Positions 32,392 through 43,192 of a stretch of 64,000 nucleotides of DNA are shown one piece after another (position 1 is the stretch's first letter; each line of letters opens with the position of its first letter). The position numbers were made by a program, and so were the translations under genes. The notes beneath the pieces were generated by a model, which worked only from the letters and a program-made list of their open reading frames with translations, was not told where the DNA came from and made no database searches. This DNA comes from Pectinophora gossypiella (taxonomy: Eukaryota > Arthropoda > Insecta > Lepidoptera > Gelechiidae). The DNA is taken from positions 8,432,598-8,496,597 of the forward strand of contig NC_065421.1 in assembly GCF_024362695.1 (NCBI RefSeq), read 5' to 3'.

Positions 32392-32779
32392 TCGTATGTA
32401 TGTATGTTATTATCTACACCTGATGCGAGAGCCCACGTCCTTGAATCTTGTGTTTAAACCCTTTAGGGATATTACCTCAATAGGTACAGTTCACAAGTTC
32501 TACGGCCGCTGATGATGACTTGACCGGTGAGGTGGACGATTTCTTTCCTTCAGCCTTTATAGGTAACTCTTAGCGCATTCCTGGCTGATTCTCATGAGCA
32601 GCTTCACCCTTGAAAATGTCATCTTAAACATTTTACCGCATAAGAATCCTCACCTTTTGACGAAAATCTACAATTAGTCACTTGAAATAATTGAAAATAG
32701 TTTATATTTAAATAGAGTTTTCGATGAAAGTTATGAGTATGACGATTGAATGTGCATATATACGTAATATAGGGGTAAG

Positions 32780-32866
32780 GGACGACCCAAAAAAGTGTGG
32801 GTGGATTGTGTAAAGAAGGATATGTGTGTGAAAGGTGTGAGTATCGAGATGACGACTGACAGCTGA
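32780..32866 (+). pseudogene. duplicate of the RTE-like C-terminal scrap
   Basis: Same sequence as 32028-32114, moved by 752 bp, as part of the tandem duplication. Confidence 0.7.
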
Positions 32867-32875
32867 ATGGAAGAG

Positions 32876-33420
32876 GAATACACGTACAGTCATGAGTAAT
32901 ATCATGTACCCACTTTAGAACCGTGTCGCACTATCATATTTGACATTTAGGCCGGTCACATACATGCGGAATTCCGTTTCGGAATTTCGATTCGAAATAC
33001 TGTTTCGGGATTCCGTTAATATATCACACACATACGTTTATTTCCGTTCGGAATAACAAGGCTCAGTTGAGCGACTCTAGAACTTGAGTTCAGACATTTG
33101 GCATTATGGACGACGATTTTCTTATCGCGATAGCACTGTTGCTATACCTATCAAGGAAAAAAAAATATGTCGCCGTTACTGGGCCATGCATAGGCATCAT
33201 ACGGTATTCCCAATCAGATTAAATTTCGAACGGAAAAAAAACTGTAAGTATGTGGTTGATTCATAGATGTTGTATGGATTTAATGCATTCGATATTTCGA
33301 ATCGAAATTCCGAAACGGAATTCCGAATGTATGTGACCGGCCTTACGGTTTAATTTGTCAAAAAAGTTAATGTAACATGGTATCAAAGTGTATACATATT
33401 AGTGCTCGTGACCGTACTGC
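32876..33420 (+). repeat. dispersed repeat, family D, carrying a Harbinger insertion
   Basis: The flanks (GTCATGAGTAATATCATGTA, TCGCACTATCATATTTGACA on the left; TTAATTTGTC-like sequence and GTGCTCGTGACCGTAC on the right) match the reverse copy at 39340-39470, in which they are contiguous. Confidence 0.75.
32950..33342 (+). mobile_element. PIF/Harbinger element, internally deleted, with TTA target duplication
   Basis: Terminal inverted repeats of about 45-50 bp start GGCCGGTCACATACAT and continue with CGGAATTCCGTTTCGGAATT. The element, 393 bp, is flanked by TTA on both sides (32947-32949, 33343-33345), the usual target of PIF/Harbinger. Inside, at 33106, MDDDFLIAIALLLYLSRKKK opens a frame; one frame over, RRYWAMHRHHTVF follows. 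This acidic start, hydrophobic stretch, basic run and RRYW order is typical of the N-terminus of Harbinger transposases. An A-run marks the frameshift; the catalytic part is gone. Confidence 0.85.
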
Positions 33421-33860
33421 CGATCTCACTTAGAGTGGGATAAGGGCAGGTGGATGATAATGGTATGGTGATGCTCTAACAATGCTGTATAGTGTACTGA
33501 CACAAATGAGCTTAGTTATCCGCGCGTAATCGGCTGCGACATCCTAATATTCCTTTCTCTGTCTCGTCAAAAAGTAATTGCTATTGATGACGTACCCACG
33601 CGCAGACATCATAGTAATCAGCTCCAGACTGCATTGTCATTCAGTCGCCCTCATATTCTGACGAACTCTTTACCATATTATTATATGCTGACATTACCGA
33701 CTAGATTCCTTCACGTATCATGATATACTCATATCACTATGAATGATATGTTCAACTAATTATTATTAAGTACCCGCGTGCCTCTTGCAACTGATATTGG
33801 TTTTTATTCAAAATGTCCTTAGTGAATTCTGAGACTTCTGAGTCACTATTTTCGACGCCA
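33421..33860. other. gene-free sequence
   Basis: Nothing recognised. Confidence 0.35.
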
Positions 33861-33864
33861 ACGA

Positions 33865-33940
33865 GATATGGCTAGTTATGAGTCTTTTGGAATTATTTCT
33901 TTTTATTTTGGTGCAATAAAGTATATTTGTATTTGTATGG
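33865..33940 (+). repeat. 3' end of a non-LTR retrotransposon (family L)
   Basis: GGCTAGTTATGAGTCTTTTG and TTTTGGTGCAATAAAGTATA match 15500-15560 and 27960-28025. Confidence 0.65.
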
Positions 33941-33959
33941 CAATATAAAAATCTCTCTT

Positions 33960-34165
33960 TATTTAGGAGCTGCGCTCTTGTCGGTGGAGTAATCGCCTTC
34001 AATACTCCATAGATAGGGCGTGTAGAACGGTGGTTGCCCCAATCGCCTTCCGTTCCGCAGTACACCGACCAATTTCTCAATCGGTGATGTTCTAGATAGA
34101 GCCCTACCAGAATCCATTTCCTCGGCCTCCAACCAGTACTGATACCGCTGCTGCTCGGCATCAGG
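33960..34165 (-). pseudogene. 3' end of another LINE ORF
   Basis: On the minus strand an open reading with LYLEHHRLRNWSVYCG, PIYGVLKAITPPTRAQLL and a stop. The last part, ITPPTRAQLL, is the same nucleotide sequence that ends the LINE at 17594 (GAGCGCAGCTGTTAA) read in another frame, so it probably lies in a 3' untranslated region. It abuts the family L end head to tail. Confidence 0.5.
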
Positions 34166-34890
34166 GGTGCGCTTTTGAAGTAGCGGCGCCTACTCGCTAC
34201 GTCACAAAATCGTCATAGAACCTAAGTAGCATTTTATAGGTTAGCCCGTTCCAGTGAGCTACCCACTAGGTTAAAAAAATATATAAAAATAAAGAACTAA
34301 AATACGCAACTACGTAGAAATCTAGTTGTCTTCTTTGTCTTCTGAACTTAGCGCTTACCGTTTTGAGTCTGCTTATTTGAAATCAATACTTCTGCGTCTT
34401 CCGAAAAACAAGCTTAGGACTTATCGATTAGTAAACAAAGCCGAGGATAAACAAATAGGTAGTTAAGTCCAATGGCTGGCAGATCGCCAATACGCTACGG
34501 CGGTTCCCGTAACTCGGGACACGAAGTCACATGGACGAACGTAATCCCTACTATAGGTAGTAAGCTATAAGGCTCTTTATTGTGTATTGACAAACAACTT
34601 CAAATAACCTTTGTAAGGTCGGAGAATTGTCCTTTTTGTGTGGAATATTGTGTGTGCTGATCCGTATTACGTATATACCCGCTACTTCTAAGCATAATGA
34701 TGAAGATATCATGGTCCCAAGAGATCGAAATATACTATAGCCCAGCGTTAGATTGTACGCCTCAAAGTGCGTTGTTTACAGTTTTCACATCCCCGGCCTT
34801 AGGGCATTTCGCTCGACTTAACTACCAACAATTACTTTTAATAGCATGGAAGGACAGCGCAGCGGTATTACCTCGTGAGTACCTATACAG
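34166..34890. other. gene-free sequence
   Basis: Nothing recognised. Confidence 0.35.
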
Positions 34891-35087
34891 AGTGTTAGTG
34901 ACATCGTAACGAAAACTTCTAGGGATGATTAAACCCATGATTTTGAGTCACAAAAGTATGGAACTGAAAATAATTTAATTTTTCGACAGGAATTTCCACT
35001 TGATACATAACAGTAAAGTTGATATTAACTCAGAATCATAGCCTAAATCATCCCCCTCGGTATTCGTTACGATTTCACTAACACCCT
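34891..35087. mobile_element. MITE family F, complete, 197 bp
   Basis: Left terminal repeat AGTGTTAGTGACATCGTAAC, right terminal repeat GTTACGATTTCACTAACACC followed by CT. The subterminal parts (AGGGATGATTAAACCCATGA and CATAGCCTAAATCATCCCCC) are also inverted. Relatives at 13655, 16790, 17120 and 18205. Confidence 0.8.
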
Positions 35088-35319
35088 GCATAGATATCCC
35101 TAGAGCTCGAATCGAGCTAAATGACCTATCCCGGAAATAAATGACCTATCCAAACGTCATAGAAACAAGTACAGGATGCCTGTCTCATCGATCGAATGGA
35201 TCAGGTGCTTTATCCACCATTTCAATGCGGGTTGTTGGAAATATTCCTCCCGTTTAGGGACGGCACTGAAAAGTATCGGCGCCCGAAGAACCTAAGATAC
35301 TGATAATATACGTGGATGT

Positions 35320-35560
35320 ATGTAGGCGGCCAATCAGGTCGCAAGAACAAACCTTGAAGACACCGATACTGCCCCTGTCAGCGGGGTCCATAATTTATCG
35401 TTCAGCGCTTATCGCTATCGGTCCACTAAGAGTCGATTAATTCTTTCTTAAATATAAGTAATCCGCTCAGATGACGTCCTGAGCCGACGTTCGCGTCCAA
35501 CTGGGCACCCTCAGGCCTGTTGTGTTAAAATTTGTACCGCGTGAGAGCCCTCAGCTACTA
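35320..35560 (+). repeat. retroposon family A, 3'-truncated
   Basis: GGCGGCCAATCAGGTCGCAA, CAGCGCTTATCGCTATCGG, CAACTGGGCACCCTCAGGCC and GTACCGCGTGAGAGCCCTCA follow the order in 14800-15020, then the match stops. Confidence 0.7.
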
Positions 35561-36715
35561 CTATTTAGTTCGCAAGACATGCTCCTTTCGATTTCCTTTT
35601 TATACCTAATAAAGCCAGTCATACACGCATATTCCCGGTACGTGGGTAACTAAATAAGAATCGAGCGCTACTCGCCAAGATACTACCAGCTTACGAGGAT
35701 GTTTGTTAAATTACGTCTTCATTTATTTGTTTATTTAATTATTGTGCACAGGATAACACGGAAACATTACTACAACACAATATTACAACATGAAGGTGCA
35801 ACTTCTTTCCAACAGATTTTTTTTCCAGTAGGCCTGTGAATGTGAAAGATTAACGAAGAGGGCAGATACCGTGTAGAAGCATACATATTAATAGATACAC
35901 TAATAAACAAAATACGCTATACATACTAAGAATAAGTTCAGGAAATTGATGAAAAAACAAATATTTCCCAGAATTTGCGTCTTATGTAGAATCAAGCAGT
36001 CAAATATAAATCTGCAAAAGGTCACACTTGATAAAACTCCCGTCCGGATATTGGTGTGGGCGGCATACAATCACGACGACAACTACGGTCACTAAACTTG
36101 AAATCACGCCTCCTTTTTTGCTTTTGCCTTGTTGAACGAGTTTCTTCGAGAATTTGCCATTGGACCGAAAAAAATTCGTTCCCGGGAATGTTCCTGTTGT
36201 AAAAAGTCTTTAATAGTATGGAAACAGACTGCAATTTTTTTCAAATTGTTCTTTCTTGTCCTCTGGTCCTATAAAAAGGTCACACCGAAGCAATTGACAA
36301 CATTTCAAATTTTTAAGCCGTGGTTTTTTTGTGCTATTTCGAAAGTACTTGTTTAAATAGAAGACACGTATTTTTTCTTTTCAAGATTTTTCAACTAGAA
36401 GTTACAAAAAATATTTTTTGAAAATTGGATTCTGCCATTGATAGAATGAAGGCAGTATAATGTAATGTACCTTTGCATGCGTATTTAAAACAAGTCGCAA
36501 ACAAAGTGTCATGTTATGTATGGCATTTACTTTTTTTATAATTTTTATGTAAAGGTCTGAACTTATTATGCCTTCCTCTTCTGACCTCGTGGATTTTTCA
36601 ATATATTTCTATTATTACTGAATTAAAAAATCTGAAAAAATGTGTTTTGTGTAAATCATAGAAATATCTCGAAATGGTTTTCGATTTAAGGCATCTTAGT
36701 AAAAATGAAATGTTG
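35561..36715. other. gene-free sequence
   Basis: A minus-strand open frame at 36022-36234 is of unknown origin. Nothing else recognised. Confidence 0.35.
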
Positions 36716-36716
36716 T

Positions 36717-36840
36717 CAATTAAAAAAAAATGCTATTTGACATTTGCGCATATAAAAGTATGTGCGCAATGCACACAAATGTCAAATGGCAATATTGCTT
36801 TTTAGATGAATTGCTTTGGTGTGGCCTTTTTAACCCCTTA
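36717..36840. mobile_element. MITE family E
   Basis: An inverted repeat around GACATTTGCGCATATAAAAG with AATGTCAAATAGCAATATTG... mirrored by CAATTAAAAAAAAATGCTATTTG, followed by AGATGAATTGCTTTG and CTTTTTAACCCC. Confidence 0.75.
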
Positions 36841-39339
36841 GGTCTCTTTAGTAGGGTTCTTTTGCATCATTTTACTGCCGAGAATGTTCCCTCTTTGGGA
36901 CGGCACGTCATTGGTTACAACTTGTTAGATACGTTCTTCAAGACAATATTTCTGAATAGAAAGTTATATGGAACTTACTTAGAATATGAAGCAAAATACT
37001 TGAAAATCCGGAGAGCAACTTAGATCTAAAACCGCTGCGATAGATCTTCTCAAGATGCTTCTTGAACTAATGCATTCTTGCAATCTCGTTCGTCGATCTA
37101 GCGATGTGAAACAAACAGTCACTTAACTACATGACTGTGCTATAAAATCATGTAGGTACGCACTACGGTTGCAGTAAACTAAATAAGTATGTTTAAGTAT
37201 GCTTTATCATAAAAAGACTGCCTGAATCGCACAAGAAGCTCTTTTGTCTTACTGCGTATTTTCTACCTCATACTCTCGAATATAAATAAGGAATTTGGTA
37301 AAATACAGACAGGAACATGAGACAATTCATTTACAGTAAATAACAAAAACACACAGCAATTTTCAGCAATTTTATGTCAGACATCTTGTCGCGTCTTCGC
37401 ATAAATATAAAGTCATATAAGCGTTAGCTCCGTCCTTGGCCGGAGCTTGAATTAATCCAATAACGTCCTGAAGCGCCATAAACAAACTCACATAATGAAC
37501 CTTCATTGAGGCTGATATGACATGTGATAAGCGCGTAAACGTCCATCTGACGTCACTCTGATATCACGCCATCACTATTGCCACCTTGATTGATTGGATC
37601 CGACGAAGGAGAGAAAAATCTCCGATATTCCGTAGTTTTGGTTACGGCTTCATCCATTCGGTTCTCGAATGAGGATAAAAACTAGAAGCTGTAATGTAGA
37701 CGGCAGCGCCGTTGTTTCAAAATTTTGACAGTTGACTGTCCAGCCAAAATTCAGGATAAATTGCAAGAAACATGGACTGCATCCCGTCTCAACGATGAGT
37801 TATGAAAAAAAAGCCATCAGTTGGAAAAAGACAGTTTTGATTGTAAATAACTTTTTCTAAGTTTTCTTCTTTGCGATCTTTAGGCAATAAAATATAACAC
37901 TATGATTTTGCAGTTAAACGCTGCGCAAGTGTTAAAATATAACCAAAACAATATGTTTGTTTACTCAAATTGTATGGGGATGTAAAAATTTAAAAACACT
38001 CAACAGTAGAGACACCTGATGGGAGAAATAGGCAGTTTTTATCCTCATTCCCGAAGCGATTTTCTTAATTGAAATAAAATTTTCGATACCGACATCCGGT
38101 TTCCCGACTTTTTAAATTATAGCAAGAATTTTCTCTCGCCGAGAAGACTTACGAATAAATGTTTCTCGTTCACCGCGTGGGAGGAAGTAATTGTTAGAAA
38201 CAGTTTTTACCGCTTCGAGAAAGTTCTTTTACTTAACTTGAAAGATTAAACATAATATTTCAGTTAAGGTAGAGTCAAAACTCCATTGTTTCTGCCTGGA
38301 ACTTTTGGCTTACGAGATAAATTATCTTTAAACTTTATAGTTTCCGTTTGGGATTGATAAAAGGAGGCATTTGCATCACAAAGATAGATATATAAATATG
38401 TATGAAAATGTTTATACAAGACTTCAGCTAACACAGTCTTGCGTTGCGACAAATCTAAAACACAAGTTACACGGAAATGTCTCAATAAATATACTATATC
38501 TTCATATAAATCTGGAGTAGTCGAAATAAAGTAAAATGATAGTCATTAACGGCTAACTGTGTCGTAACTTACAAGTTACTTACCTAACATATTATTAACC
38601 TTGTAGCTACGTAACATCTAAATATAGAGCTCATTTAATCCCTATGGGTTACCAAGTAAGACTGCAACCATTGTACATATTGGGTTCAATGTCAAACACA
38701 ATACGATCAATTTCAGACAATAGAAAGGACCTTTAGCCGCAATGCTGAGATTTGGAGACAGTTTCGATCGATCATACGACTTGACACTGCGAGAATTATA
38801 ATCAAACAGAAATATTATAAAAAAAAGAGTATAAATACCACAGAAAATTAAAACACCCCTAGAGTGATTTTCACAATTATATTCGCTTTGAAAAATGTAG
38901 ACCTCTGAAAAGTATAGATGAGATAAGAACCTTCTACTTCAGTTACTTTCCATCGTTCAACCTTTGAAGATACCCTACTAATTAGAAGCAAATATGGAAA
39001 GTTTCAAAACAACAGAATCCACAAAAGGCTAACTTTTTAATGGAACATTTCCAAGAATTCAAAGTTAAGAATACGAAAATTAGTTTACAGAGAGCACTGA
39101 CCTTACTGAGGGATCTTTACTTAAACCCGACTGAGATATGGCACATGACAAATACATGCGGACGAAGTTCGCCATTTCTGTCGGACGTGTGTTTGCCAAC
39201 GTGTGCCCAACGCGGGACCCTCTTATCGCTCAGACAAATTGCTTCCCTTTGTTGTACCAAACGTATTCACCTTCTATTAGTGCCGCCTATCTGCCCAAAT
39301 TACATCTCCATAAAAATAGACGTTTAAATTCCTATTCCA
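36841..39339. other. gene-free sequence, apparently low in repeats
   Basis: No exon, RNA gene or clear mobile element. GC content rises a little near 37400-37700. Probably intergenic or SNAP-25 intron. Confidence 0.4.
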
Positions 39340-39470
39340 TTAAAATTGACGCTGTACGGTCACGAGCATTAATATGTTTAACAAATTGAACTGTAAGTCT
39401 CACAAAATGTCAAATATGTTAGTGCGACAGAGCCCTAATGTGGGTATATTATATTGCTCATGACTACATA
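39340..39470 (-). repeat. dispersed repeat, family D, empty site for the Harbinger element
   Basis: ACGGTCACGAGCATTAATAT, CAGTTCAATTTGTT-like sequence (as the reverse), TGTCAAATATGTTAGTGCGA and ATTGCTCATGACTAC are contiguous here. They flank the Harbinger element at 32950-33342. Confidence 0.65.
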
Positions 39471-41500
39471 TAAACAAACAAAGGATAGGAAAATAAAAGT
39501 AATCAATGTAAGAGTTTAATGGAAGCATAAATAATTAAATTACACTCGTGTTACATGCTTGTGTGCTCGGGAATAACTTTATAAAGGTTTTAATTGAGGC
39601 ATGTGTAAGTACTAAACAAGTTAAAAGTTGCAACGTGGGTAGGCCCTCGCCTACAGCCCGGGCTCGCTGCGCGCGTCTATTGATTTTCCCAGCGTCGACT
39701 GCCACATCGTTGAGCGCATATCTTCGCAAAAGATTACTGGACCTTTTAGGATACGCAGAAATCCGACTGTCATTATGACCGCCGAATCTGGTTCCCAAAT
39801 TAACGCATCATAATAAACGCCTTACCGTGGCCGATTTGCATATGTCCACTATCCAAATACGCATTAGGGTTTGTATTTGGTCGGGAGTAAATTCAATGAC
39901 ATATGGTTTTTAATGCGCAGAAGACAGAGGTCGATGTGACACGAGACAGATGTGTGGAATGGGTTCGAGTTAGAAGGTCTCGCCCGCACGCGCTACGCCC
40001 GCCACCCCACAACGTGTCCTATCTCGGTCGACATGCCAGACATGACTTATGGGCTATACGATACGACGCAGGCTCTTCCGAAGCGTTAATTGGACGTGAA
40101 AGAGCTGATATAGGTAAACAGTAAATGTTAACAGCAAAGCTTCATTGCACGACAGTTAGAAGTTTTGAAATATTATAATTTAGTTTTTTTATTGTACAAA
40201 AATCCACTCTTGTCGACATAGTCATAAATAAACACAACGATTATATTTTGAGTATCTGCCTGTGACAGATCAGTTGACATTTTGCGCGACCAATCGAACG
40301 TTAACTCCGGTCGGTCGGATATAGCGATATCCGACGGAGTGGATAGATCGCGAACTTTTAATGAAACGCATTTGGATGGAAATTCAAATTAATAACACCG
40401 GTTGTTTTTGCTTGTCAGTGTCAGTGCTCTGGTTATAATTAAAATTACTTCACTTCACCAGCATCACAGGATTAACCTCTCATCTGCCGAGATACCAGAC
40501 ACAATAGACGTTACATTGTGTCCGGCACTCGAAAAGTTAAAGCAAAAAATTATGCTTGCCATATTTTGGTACAAATGGTACGAATGGAACTAACACGAAA
40601 ATAATAAATAGTGTTTAAAACCTAGTGAAATACATACCTATGTTAACAAAATTCTGACTTTAAAACATGAAAGTTCCTAAATTTTAAAAGTATGCCTTTG
40701 TTAGAATGACTAAACCTGAAAATGATACAAGCCTAGTAGCAGCTAGCGGGGCATAACGCGCTAACAGTACGAAGACAAGCTAAGCACCACTGTGGAATAA
40801 TGGCAGCATTAAAATTCAAAGGTCGGCTGCAGACGGCACGGCATCGCATGTCCAAACAACGTTATATTTCAATATGCAGTACTTTGCAATTTCACTTTCC
40901 AATACGTTCATTTATAATTTACATCGTCAATGAGAAATAGTCTGCCTTCCTTCCTCTTTCTACACATGTAATTTTCTTTGAACAACTGTTATTGAGTTTT
41001 TCTGATGGTAAACAGAGCACGTCAAAGAATGTAATTGATACTCGTAGTCTCGTCGAGAGTAGAATTTACATTGACCTAAGTAACCTTTGAATTGCCTTCA
41101 CAAGTTCAATACAAGTCAGTCTATGAAGATGTATTGTGTAGACGTTTGAATGCTGTGGATAATGGACATTTTCCCACAGCTCTTTATTCACAGAACGATT
41201 GCTGTTGGCACAAAACGTGAAAAAGCGATGTCATTAAACTTATTGATTTCCTACATAATCGTCGAATGAGGTAGTGTCTAGGTTTTCTTATATTCAGGAA
41301 GAGTGATTAGCATAATTGATTTCTTTAAAATCTTTGTACAATAGAGTGAAATTGTTTTTCCGCTCTAATTTTTTTAATATAAGAACATCGTTACCAATTT
41401 CGATCATTTTGCTTGAAGAAGAAATCCACGAGGCTAATATTGTTAATTAGGTGAAGTACTAGTTAGTAGTAAAAATGTATTTATAGGTAGTTTTCTTGAT
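39471..41500. other. gene-free sequence with GC-rich patches
   Basis: Patches at 39640-39720 and 39960-40070 are GC-rich (GCCCGGGCTCGCTGCGCGCG; CCCGCACGCGCTACGCCCGC). Open frames cross them on both strands but none is recognisable. CTTGTCAGTGTCAGTGCTCT at 40412 carries two TCAGT words. An alternative SNAP-25 promoter here cannot be excluded. Confidence 0.35.
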
Positions 41501-41705
41501 TTGGACTTACATTGATCGAATTGGAGATGTCCTTAGAAGAGTTTAGTACGATCTACTCTGAACCGGCGCGGCGGCGTGCGTGTATTATGCGATTGATGAA
41601 TGTGGAGGAAGCAAGAGATGTGTGTCAGGATCGAAGCAAATGGAATTCCATAGTCTATGCTTACCTCGGTGGGAAATAGGTGTGAGTTTATGTATATATG
41701 TGTAG
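41501..41705 (+). pseudogene. C-terminal end of an RTE-like LINE polymerase
   Basis: From 41554 the frame RRRACIMRLMNVEEARDVCQ, DRSKWNSIVYAYLGGK and a stop at about 41679 is the terminal block of RTE-like LINEs, followed by the usual GTGAGTTTATGTATATATG tail. Related ends are at 23465-23515 and 59735-59865. Confidence 0.75.
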
Positions 41706-42946
41706 TTTTCTTGATCAAAATATTTAAATCACACTGGTAGTACCAGTGTTGGTGAGTGTACTGGTAGGCGCACTAGAACACCCACGCAAACATGCCATAA
41801 CTTGTCAGTCTGACTGAATACAACACGAACACGAATAATACAGTAAATATAGAAAAGGAAAACCTTTTACTTTTATTACGTCGTCGTGACGTCCACACCA
41901 CAGGCTACAACTAGAGCATCTGTTTCTAAATTTATAACAGAGATATTTATCGAGATTATAGATATTTGATAGCAAAATAAACATATTCTATACATTTGAA
42001 CAATCTTCATCGTTTGCGTGGAGTAACAGAAATATTACGCTACAGTAGCCTGCAGTCATATAAATTCTAAAATAAACATAATAATGTCATATGTAAATAT
42101 TAGTGCTAGATAAGAATAATGTAGTAGGTATCTATTCTGAAATGTTACTTTTCTTGTTTCTCTCCAATATTCTTTCTGTCACAATTAATGTGAGTTTATG
42201 GGCGTTGTTAAGGAAACCAACGTCGGCGTCGCCTTGTTTTGTTATCCTGTGAGATGGCGTTAATATAACGTTTGTAAAGGTTACCTTTGAAACGTATAAC
42301 ATTACCTTTGACATTCACTGTTCTATTTCCTATTTACCCTTTGGTATACACCTATTTAAAACATAGAATCTTCAAACTGGAGGAACGCCATATCTGAGTT
42401 TCTATGGTTACAACCCTATCATGTAAAACCCTCAAGAGCTTGGTCAAGTTAGATACGCTTAACTTAATCTATATAGGATCTACGACACATTGAACTTGAA
42501 GTGGGTCAGCGGTATCGGGAGAATTGCCAGCTGGCTTCGACTTACACGAGGGCCATCGCTGATCCACTTTATTTTATCCAATGTGCTATTTGTGATTGTG
42601 CGTCCTTGTGACAACGCGGTGCCCTTCCAGTAACCTTGTTCTTTGGCACATACTGAGCATGTTTAGGAATCGGAACGCACTTACTGGATCTTCGAATTGT
42701 TGACTCCAAAATTTAAAGCTATTTATTACCTTAAGCTGTGGCATGAATAGGAAAATCCTCATCAAATGCATACACTCACTTACTTATATTCATTAACACA
42801 TAATTATATAAGATCAAAGTAGTTTCCGTTGGGGTAGGCAAACACTACCGAAATCCACTTACTATCCTGACACACCTCTTTCGCATAGTAACTAATAGAA
42901 AGTCGCGAATATTTTTTTTTTTCATCAAGCCCTCGCTAAGCGATAA
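41706..42946. other. gene-free sequence
   Basis: Nothing recognised. Confidence 0.35.
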
Positions 42947-42947
42947 A

Positions 42948-43192
42948 ATTACTTTGTGATCCCTAGTTTGGTTAGGACATTACTGGCTGATCACCAGATT
43001 GTCCGAAAGTAAGATGATCGGTGCTTCGGAAGGCACGTTAAGCCGTTGTTCCCGGTTACTACTTACTGATGTAAGTGAGTAGTCGTTACACGAGCCATGT
43101 CAGGAGCCTTTGGCAGCTCAATAATAACCCTGACACCAGGGTTGATGAGGTTGGTATTCCACCTCACAACCCACACGATAAGAAGAGAAGAG
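42948..43192 (+). mobile_element. SINE family G, 5'-truncated
   Basis: Runs from ACTTTGTGATCCCTAGTTTG through GGTGCTTCGGAAGGCACGTT and GTAAGTGAGTAGTCGTTACA to CACAACCCACACGATAAGAA. It lacks the tRNA-like head seen at 25975-26060. Confidence 0.8.

Larger units (their letters stand above)
31345..32912 (+). repeat. 0.75-kb direct tandem duplication of LINE-derived sequence
   Basis: 31411-32160 and 32173-32912 are almost identical over their whole length, including long non-coding stretches. The known differences are a 15-bp loss and a 5-bp gain in the second copy plus a few substitutions. The junction carries a short extra copy of TCTCGATGCGTCA. Each unit contains two LINE 3' coding scraps, listed separately. 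Confidence 0.9.
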
